Origin: Apostichopus japonicus
Taxonomy: Eukaryota; Echinodermata; Holothuroidea; Aspidochirotida; Stichopodidae
Direction of reading: 5' to 3'
NCBI RefSeq assembly: GCF_037975245.1
Contig: NC_092568.1
Span: forward strand, 20,801,001 to 20,865,000
Length of the DNA stretch: 64,000 nt
This document shows positions 57,136-64,000 of this stretch, one piece after another. Both the position numbers and the translations under genes were made by a program. Position 1 is the stretch's first letter. Each line of letters begins with the position of its first letter. The notes beneath the pieces were generated by a model. The model had not been told where the DNA came from and ran no database searches. It saw only the letters and a program-made list of their open reading frames with translations.

Positions 57136-58366
57136 AGGGCCGTCTTAAGAGATCACCGGGCCCTGGGCCTGGCAATGGAGCGGGGCCCATCAATCAAGTG
57201 AGTTCGAAAAAAGTTGCGTGAAAAATTGACATCCTTGACAATCGCTCAAGCATAGACATGCCTGCATTTACCACCCCTCCCTATGTCGCGCATAAAGCAT
57301 AAAACTTTAGCTGAACAACATATATCTAAAAAATGATATACATTATAGAAGAGAAATCTTCCAGTTGCCCTCCATCCCTTCCCTAACAATACTGGACTTA
57401 CCATTTGTAACACCCTTGTGTTGAGTCTTTCAACCGAGAGGGAGGTGTAGGCGGTTAACGCAACGTAGTCGCCAAGAACATGAATTATTTTTAAGGGAGG
57501 GCCCGAGGAACATGAACTCATAGCATGCTCCTCATGGTGAAACATAATTGCACCTATTAGGTGAATTGAGTGTACTGTTAATAGTAGGAGAGACTAGCGT
57601 AGGTTCTTATGACCAACTAGATCGGTTTCTGCTTTCAAACTTCATAGGAGGAGCTTCATCAGTAGTAGCCGTTGAATATTTTATATTCGGCCTGGGCGTC
57701 TCATTCTCAAAATGCATCTATTTTCTGTGCACAAGTTTTTATGGACTCATGGTGCAGCTATAAGAGCATCTAAAAGAGCTTCGAGTGAACCTTGAGAGTC
57801 AGCTGATTCTTCGTTAGTACGAAACCTTGAGTTAACAAGTAAATCTTTGAGATTTTGGGCCCTATTGTAGGCTAGAATCGGTTCTTTTGGAAACAGTTTG
57901 GATAATTGTTGCGTGTTGCGAGATTAAGTGCCAATGTTTCTAAAGTGTTTTTCAAATGCGTGGTTTTGATATGGGGTGTAAAGGTGAGCTTGAACACAAG
58001 TGGTGGTTACTTTTGTTTAGGTTTGGTAGTGAGGTATTGCCCACGGTTTTCAAATTTTATGCTTTTCGTGGCTGAGGTAATTTCCTCTTTCTTATAGTTA
58101 CGGAGTAACAGTTTCTCTGTGTAAGCCTTCGGGGCATTGTATATTCCAGGGTTGCTAACTCAGATTTGAATATTTAATGTCAAACTCTCAAGTGTTTCAC
58201 CAACTCTCGTCACAAGTTGTCAAGTATCGAATTCAATCAGGCCTAATGGCCTATTCAATAAGTTTTCCTCCCAGATTAAGACACGGGGTTACTGTGATTG
58301 CGGGGCCCCTGACATCGCGGGGCCCTGGGTCAGGGCCCAGTGGGCCCATGCGTTAAGACGGCCCTG
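57136..58366. mobile_element. hAT-type element with perfect 8-bp target duplication
   Basis: The 14-bp ends CAGGGCCGTCTTAA are perfectly inverted. Flanks are GTCGAACG at 57128-57135 and 58367-58374. The length is 1231 bp. GC-rich GGGCCC-containing subterminal blocks lie at both ends. Small frames inside (57548-57763, 57906-58097) show no transposase motif, so it is non-autonomous. Confidence 0.88.
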
Positions 58367-58820
58367 GTCGAACGGGCCCTGATGCATGGACTAATTCTGA
58401 ATGTAAACCATTCCGTGCGCGCAAGTGTCCGCATACTAACATACATAATGTAGGCTGAGTACCACGCATGGGTATCACTAAGCTTCGACGATTGGTGGAG
58501 GAGGGTGCTCCCGACCAGGGACGTAGCTAAGGCCTGATGATTGGGGGTGTAGTGGCTGAAATTCCAACTGGATGGGTTTTGGAGTCAGAAAATTCCGACT
58601 GCTGCCTTGTACCCCCCCCCCCCCCCCGCACTCATCGTCAACGATACGGTCAGTGTCAGTCAGACACCCCATCTTTCGCGACTGCACTTTTGTTCCGAAC
58701 TTTTTTCAATACATTTGTACCTTATGGGGCAAAGTTTTTGCTTATGTTGATGGCACTTTTAAACTTCCGTAGATTAGTATTGAGTGTTTTAATTGTATAC
58801 CATAGAGACAATGTATATCC

Positions 58821-59693
58821 CAACGTCGTAGCCAGGAATTTGAAAGGGGAAGCACTTTTTGCGATTGATATGGGGTAGGGGTCTAAGGGGAGGGGGTGTC
58901 CCCCTCCCCTTTGAGATTTTTTTGAACAATTGAAGGTCCTTAGATGCAATCTGGTGCAATTTGTTGCCAGTTTCATCATTATCATATGATATCATATTAT
59001 CAGCAGATTTTGTTTCCTGTTTGAATTCTTTTACATGTTCTTTTACATAATATATCAAAAAGAAAAACATAGTGCTTTTTTACAATATTTCCAGAAGGAT
59101 GATTCTTGTTTATTGTCCAATGTCTGGACTTTAATACATTTGACGAACTTAATTGATGGACAATATAAACTTTCATATTTTGTAAGACAGCCAGATTTGC
59201 AGTGGCCTAAAAAAATATCGTTATCTCCGTGTATTAACAGTGTAATAATTATTTATAGGAAGTGCGTATCACGTACGATTGCTAGCTTAGCTTCATAACA
59301 TGCTGTTCGTGCAACAACTTAGGACGAATCATAGAACGGATGAGAACGAACTTATCGTCGTCCTTGTGCGTACGGTTCGTGACATTCCATCGAGTGAGGT
59401 TAGGTAGGCAATATGTATTTTATTACGCAGTGGCCAACTGTAGGTTTGAAATAGGCTATAGGCTAAATTTATCTAATTGCATCTGCCAAACTAAGTAGGC
59501 CTAAGTAGTTGAATCAGTAGGCCTGCATGTTATTACGATTATAATCGAGTTAACGGAGCTGACGAGTATTCAAGATCAAAAGAGCACTGACAAAATACCA
59601 TGCCAAAAAAAACAACAGTTTGTAAACATTTTTTTCGACACTCAAAGGGGGGGGGGAGCGGTCGCTCCCCTGCTCCCCCTGGCTACGTCCCTG
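58821..59693. mobile_element. Nested hAT-type element
   Basis: The ends are CAACGTCGTAGCCAGG and, reversed, CAGGGACGTAGCCAGG. The perfect 8-bp target duplication is GTATATCC (58813-58820 and 59694-59701). Its length is 873 bp. Its right end is of the same family as its host. It is the younger insertion of the pair. Confidence 0.87.
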
Positions 59694-59964
59694 GTATATC
59701 CTGAACTTACTTTAAGCTAGCGAACAGGGTCGACCCACCCAATAGCAAAATTAATACATAAATTTTCCGAATTGAAGCTGGCGAACGTTGTAATTTTTTT
59801 TAGAGTATTCAAAATCATACGAAGTTTTGTATGGTGGAGTATAAGGATCGCGAGATACAATTTCTCAATGTGACGAGGAAAACGTGGTAAATATGACTGA
59901 TTAAAGGTCAATTTTGATCGAAACTTTTATGTCACTCACAAATTACAAGAACATATGAAAATAA

Positions 59965-60068
59965 GAGTGCGACAGTCAGAAAAATTAGAGCGCGACAGTC
60001 GGAAATTCCGAATTGAAGCTGGCGACAGTCGGAAATTCCGACAGTCGGAAATTTCGACTGTCGCACTC
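59965..60068. repeat. Inverted repeat with internal GACAGTCGGAAATTCCGA units
   Basis: The arms GAGTGCGACAGTC (59965-59977) and GACTGTCGCACTC (60056-60068) are perfectly inverted around a 78-bp centre that itself repeats GACAGTCGGAAATTCCGA. A hairpin or nested palindromes are possible. It lies inside the outer hAT element. Confidence 0.75.
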
Positions 60069-60412
60069 AAATTTTCCAACTATCGTCATTTTTACCAAGA
60101 TTGGGGGGTGAGACACCCCCCCCCACACCCCCCTCTAGCGACGTCCCTGCTCCCGACAAACACAGTCGAATTTCCCGTAATGTCGACGACGAGCTCAAGC
60201 GTCGTGGACAGCACAGTGCAATATGAACAATAACTTGTACAATCACGTGATCCATTTTCATTCCCCACAATTAGCTGAAAATCCGAAATTTAAAAAAAAA
60301 AACGACTTTACGAGATAACTTGACGCCAGATTGTTATGGTACATCATCGAAATTTGGAAATTAAAACGTCAACCTTTTTAGATCAAAGGTAAAAATTTCG
60401 ACATAAAATTGA

Positions 60413-60484
60413 ACGGGATTCGAACCAGTGACCTCTGGATTACAAGCCGAACGCACTATGCTAACCAAAGACTGGAGAGCTCAG
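60413..60484 (-). repeat. tRNA-Thr-like sequence, probably SINE or pseudogene
   Basis: The minus strand reads GGCTTGTAATCCAGAGGTCA then GGTTCGAATCCCG: a CTTGTAA loop (anticodon TGT) with four of five stem pairs, and a good B box with four of five T-stem pairs. The D arm and acceptor stem do not fit. It has no copy elsewhere in the window. Confidence 0.35.
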
Positions 60485-60949
60485 AACGCTTTCCGCGCTA
60501 GCTGTACATTTCTCTGCTCTTTTCCAACTATTTGCTACATCCGCCCCCCCCCCCTCCCCAATCAGAAGACCATAGTAATGCCTCTGCATGAGGGGTGCTT
60601 CAAATACAAAACTGATCTTCGTTCAAGTTAGTCCTTTGCGCTATAGGATTGTAGATTAACATTGTATTCAGAAAAGAGTGTTTGCAATTTGACGACCAAA
60701 CACTGCTTCTACACCTGTGGCAGTCAGTGCAGCTATATATGTATCACACAGTTTGCGGTGTTAGGGAATATGTACAGGGACCGTACACCGCCAGCATATT
60801 ATTTAAGAAAGATAAATTATATTGCAATACTGGGCCAACACTATAGAATGCTATTCCGGCCCCGTTCAGTACCGGAATTCTTTATAGCCATTCAACAAAA
60901 CATGTTAACACTGTTAGATATGTACAATTTGCAGGCTGCATTCTAAGTT

Positions 60950-62690
60950 TTATATATCAAGTTAATTCGACAAACCGAGTCCCAGATGTCACCAGTTCGT
61001 TACTGGCAGAGTTCCTCGATCGACAAAGGGGACAGGGCGGATTGGGGCAGTGCCTTCGGTGGCACGGACCCAGCGGAGCACCGTTTCCGATTCGTGATGA
61101 CGGTTGGTCAACCCTCCCCTGCAGTGTGCGAATTGTTCAAACAGTGTTATCATTAAGTTTCCAGATCATTATAAGCACTCATAGGCTAGTAGGCCTTTGT
61201 TCTGAAGAAGGCATTTTTCTGTGGATATGGATTTTAATATTTTCATGAACTGTTTATTGTGATTGATCTCCTGGGTACGATCTAGATTGGTACCAAAGTA
61301 TGTTGATCCTTGTCTTTATTATGCAAAGCTGTTTAAGAGGTTGGATTTGTGCTAAATCAGTAGAACCAATAGTCAAACGTAAAGTGCGGAATTTTATTTT
61401 CGTTCTTGCTGAACATCAGGGTTCGACAACGCTAAGACATTAGGTGTAACCCATAGATGGAATAAGAAATATCGAATAAGAAATTGCTCAAGAGTTGAAA
61501 CAGGGAGTGACATATGGTTTCTCAAAAGACAACCTTTGAAGACGAACTGTGCCAATAAGGTAGTTAAATGCAGAATATTATTTACAGACGACAATACTTT
61601 AACACCGTGGTGGATATGAAACGTTTCATAGCAAAATGTCACCATAATACGAGGCCGTTCAATAATGTATGGTGTGTCAAGCAGTTGTTGTTAAAGGGGT
61701 CACATAAAGAAATTGTCAGAGGGTTGCTTGCATGATGTGCCATAATGCTTTTGTCAAACGAATGGAAGTATTTTTACATTGACCTTGCAATAATGCGTTG
61801 ATTTATATACTTTCACACCGAGTTAAGAAACTGTGAAAGAATGATAGTTGATTCAGATATGCCATAGCGACACCTTTCCTTTTAAAAGGTGTAAGAATAC
61901 ACTACAAAGTAAAAAGACTATTGCTCATTCCTTTAATCCGATTGGTGTAAGTTTAGTGTAAACAGTAATATTGGTCAGTGTTGCAATATTCTAACATGTT
62001 TCCGTCAGTCTGTAAAAATATTATTCATCATTCCATTGTTTCGATTTGGTATAATTAGCTTGTTACAACCTGTTATTGATTTTCGTATTTACATGATTTA
62101 CAAAGAACAAGTTAAAATATATTCATGAAGTAAAGCATTGCTTAATGCAGTAGCCTTCTGTGCAGTGGCGTTGCAAGTGAGATGGGGGGGGGGGGGGGTC
62201 GTAGAGCCGCCACATAATTTTTGGATTGATGATGGGAGGGTAAAAAAATAAAGAGAATTTAATGAAAAGTGACCTCAAGAATATGTGTGCTACGTACGGG
62301 GGGGGGGGGGTGGGTCAACCACGAAATATAATGTAATGAACAGTCACCTCAAAGATAAGTGCGCTACGCGCGCGGTTGCAGTGTCTCTCTGAGTGGCCAT
62401 ATTTTTATTATCACATATATTTTTTTTTCAATATGTGATATTACCGGATGGTTTTCGACCCCGCAGGAGCGCACATTTGCTTTTTGGTTTTTCCCCAAAT
62501 ATTGGTTTTTCTACCAAAACAGGAACATTTTAGACCGACTGTAATTTAAAAAAAATGAAAATGATAGCACCATTTTGCATCTTAGTCCTTTTCGAAAAAC
62601 ATTTTCAAGAGGGGACCACACCCTCCCCTTATACCCCTCCCCCAGGACGGTGATCCACTGCTACGTGCATAAAAATGGGGAAAGAACTTC
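60950..62690 (+). repeat. Local duplication within unit 2, copy B
   Basis: Partner of 55320-57042. It includes the GC-rich block at 60982-61125 and, from 62163, the dispersed repeat that begins CAGTGGCGTTGCAAG. Small frames such as 61042-61248 are not conserved in copy A. Confidence 0.8.
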
Positions 62691-64000
62691 AACTTTATAG
62701 CCATTTAACATATCATTTAACCCCGTTAGCTATCTACAATTTGCATGGCTGCTTTCAACTTTTTCTCTGATCTCTCTCTCTCTCCACGTCTCGACATCTT
62801 TCTACCTATATCTTGTTTTCTTGTCATATTGGTATGTTTCTCTCAATTAATGTTACCGAATTCACCTGATCATCTTTTCGTTCCTCAACTAAATATCAAC
62901 TTCCATTTTCTGCCCGTTAACTGTTCTATGCAATTACTGCTTTTGACTTCAATTAGTGTGTACGAAACTCAAACTAAACTCATTGTTAATGTTGAATCTT
63001 CAATACAACAATTTTTCTAAAAATTTTGTTGTCATTTCTTTCATTCTATTTGTTATTTATAAGTTGAAGTTAAGATAATCCCTTTCAAAACCTTATTTCA
63101 TCGATTCATACCTGCATCAAGATGTCAGTTTGAAGGCCAACCATACAGGCCCCAAAGTTTAGCGAGCTAAAACTTGTTAGAATTGCTTCCAAAGACATTT
63201 TCTGAAGATTCAGATTCTCTGATGAGCATTCGGGCATCATCACGGGACTTCTGGTATTTTATTGGGGGTGTGGGGGGGGGGGGATACTGCGGACCTATAA
63301 CTGAAGAAATAAACAGTTGAGTAGATATTAAAATCTACTAAAAAATCATTCAGAGTAATATGTTTAATATCTTGAATTTCATGTTTTTATTTTTATTATA
63401 AATAATAATGGTAATAAATGTACCTCTTTATACATATAGATTCTCTGCATAAACAATGCCCAACTTCGTAAAGCAAGTTACCCACAACTTCTTCTTGGAT
63501 AAATATATCACAACAAATTACATAATTTCAATTTAATAGGGTGCCTGCTATGAAACTATGAAATACATACTTTAATCATTATTACAGAGCAATGAATCAT
63601 TGAGCTGTGATGTATATGCATGGTTTATTGTTTTTACATAGAGATCAGAAGAGATAATTATTGATGTCTACTGCATATCTTATATGCCACACCCACTTCC
63701 CCTCCCATTGCTCCACCCCCTTTACCCCTTTTTCAAAAAATGACATATTTATTTTAAGAACAATAAGTCATATTTCAGGCTTATCCTTCGTCATCCACAT
63801 ACACATTTATTTAGGTTTTTGTGATTTTAGCCACAAAATTAAGTTTGTTATGATGTAGACTGTTTACAAAAAAAACCCATTGCTACCAGGTCTATAACAC
63901 TTTTAAGTTATGAGAAATGACATTTATCATGCATTTATCATGCATCTGAGTGTTATCAACCAAAGGGTGACTACATGATAAAGTCTAATAAAGAGACCGT
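62691..64000. other. Intergenic DNA at the right edge, matching unit 1
   Basis: Matches 32861-34200. No gene seen. The TTATCATGCA repeat near 63928 has fewer units than in unit 1. Confidence 0.6.

Larger units (their letters stand above)
58516..60149. mobile_element. hAT-type element hosting a nested insertion
   Basis: The ends are CAGGGACGTAGCTA and, reversed, CAGGGACGTCGCTA. The perfect 8-bp target duplication is CTCCCGAC (58508-58515 and 60150-60157). Of its 1634 bp, 58821-59693 belongs to a later insertion, so the original element is about 750 bp. No transposase is present. Confidence 0.88.
39895..64000 (+). repeat. Unit 2 of the ~26-kb tandem duplication (incomplete at window end)
   Basis: Direct repeat of 13781 onward. 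Relative to unit 1 it lacks 27195-29968 and the hAT element 29998-30707. It carries about 7 kb extra at 55.14-62.17 kb, made of an internal duplication and several hAT elements. At 64000 it corresponds to unit 1 position about 34200, so the CCS counterpart lies off the window. Confidence 0.92.

Overview
The window looks like nuclear DNA of an invertebrate deuterostome, most likely an echinoderm and possibly a sea cucumber. This is inferred from AT-rich DNA with canonical GT-AG introns, a TGFBI/periostin-type gene with a single EMI and four FAS1 domains, secreted or membrane proteins joining an IgGFc-binding domain to AMOP-VWD-sushi, and many short hAT-type elements. No species can be named from the sequence alone.

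Layout. (1) 197-14404, plus strand: a complete 13-exon gene encoding a 708-residue protein with a signal peptide, an EMI domain and four FAS1 domains. All 12 splice junctions keep one open frame. (2) From about 13.78 kb, inside the last intron of that gene, to 39.89 kb lies unit 1 of a large direct tandem duplication of about 26.1 kb. From 39.895 kb to the end of the window lies unit 2, which is still incomplete at 64 kb. Unit 1 carries the TGFBI-like last exon, an IgGFc-binding/AMOP/VWD/sushi membrane-protein gene (23271-26792, minus) and the four 3' exons of CCS, the copper chaperone for SOD (34976-38211, minus). Unit 2 carries a dead copy of the TGFBI-like last exon (40278-40549, premature stop) and a second intact IgGFc-binding gene (49394-52906, minus). 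Its CCS counterpart should lie just beyond the right edge. The duplication therefore clipped one gene at each breakpoint and doubled the gene in the middle.

Mobile and repeated DNA. At least seven hAT-type elements show CAG...CTG ends, most with readable 8-bp target duplications, and one is nested in another. A Kolobok-like element has TTAA flanks, inverted ends and half of a THAP domain. A 3' fragment of an L2/CR1-like retrotransposon is present in both units. A dispersed repeat family has a head that is the first ~45 nt of U2 snRNA followed by non-U2 sequence. There are also tRNA-related SINE pieces, a CCAT/CCATCCGT array, a ~38-bp minisatellite and CCAAACC-type arrays.

How the genes relate. 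The TGFBI-like protein is expected in the extracellular matrix. The two IgGFc-binding proteins are expected on the cell surface or in secretions. CCS is a cytosolic copper-delivery factor. They share a locus, and nothing in the sequence suggests a joint pathway. Coding assignments rest on translations and splice sites read by eye. No database search was possible.
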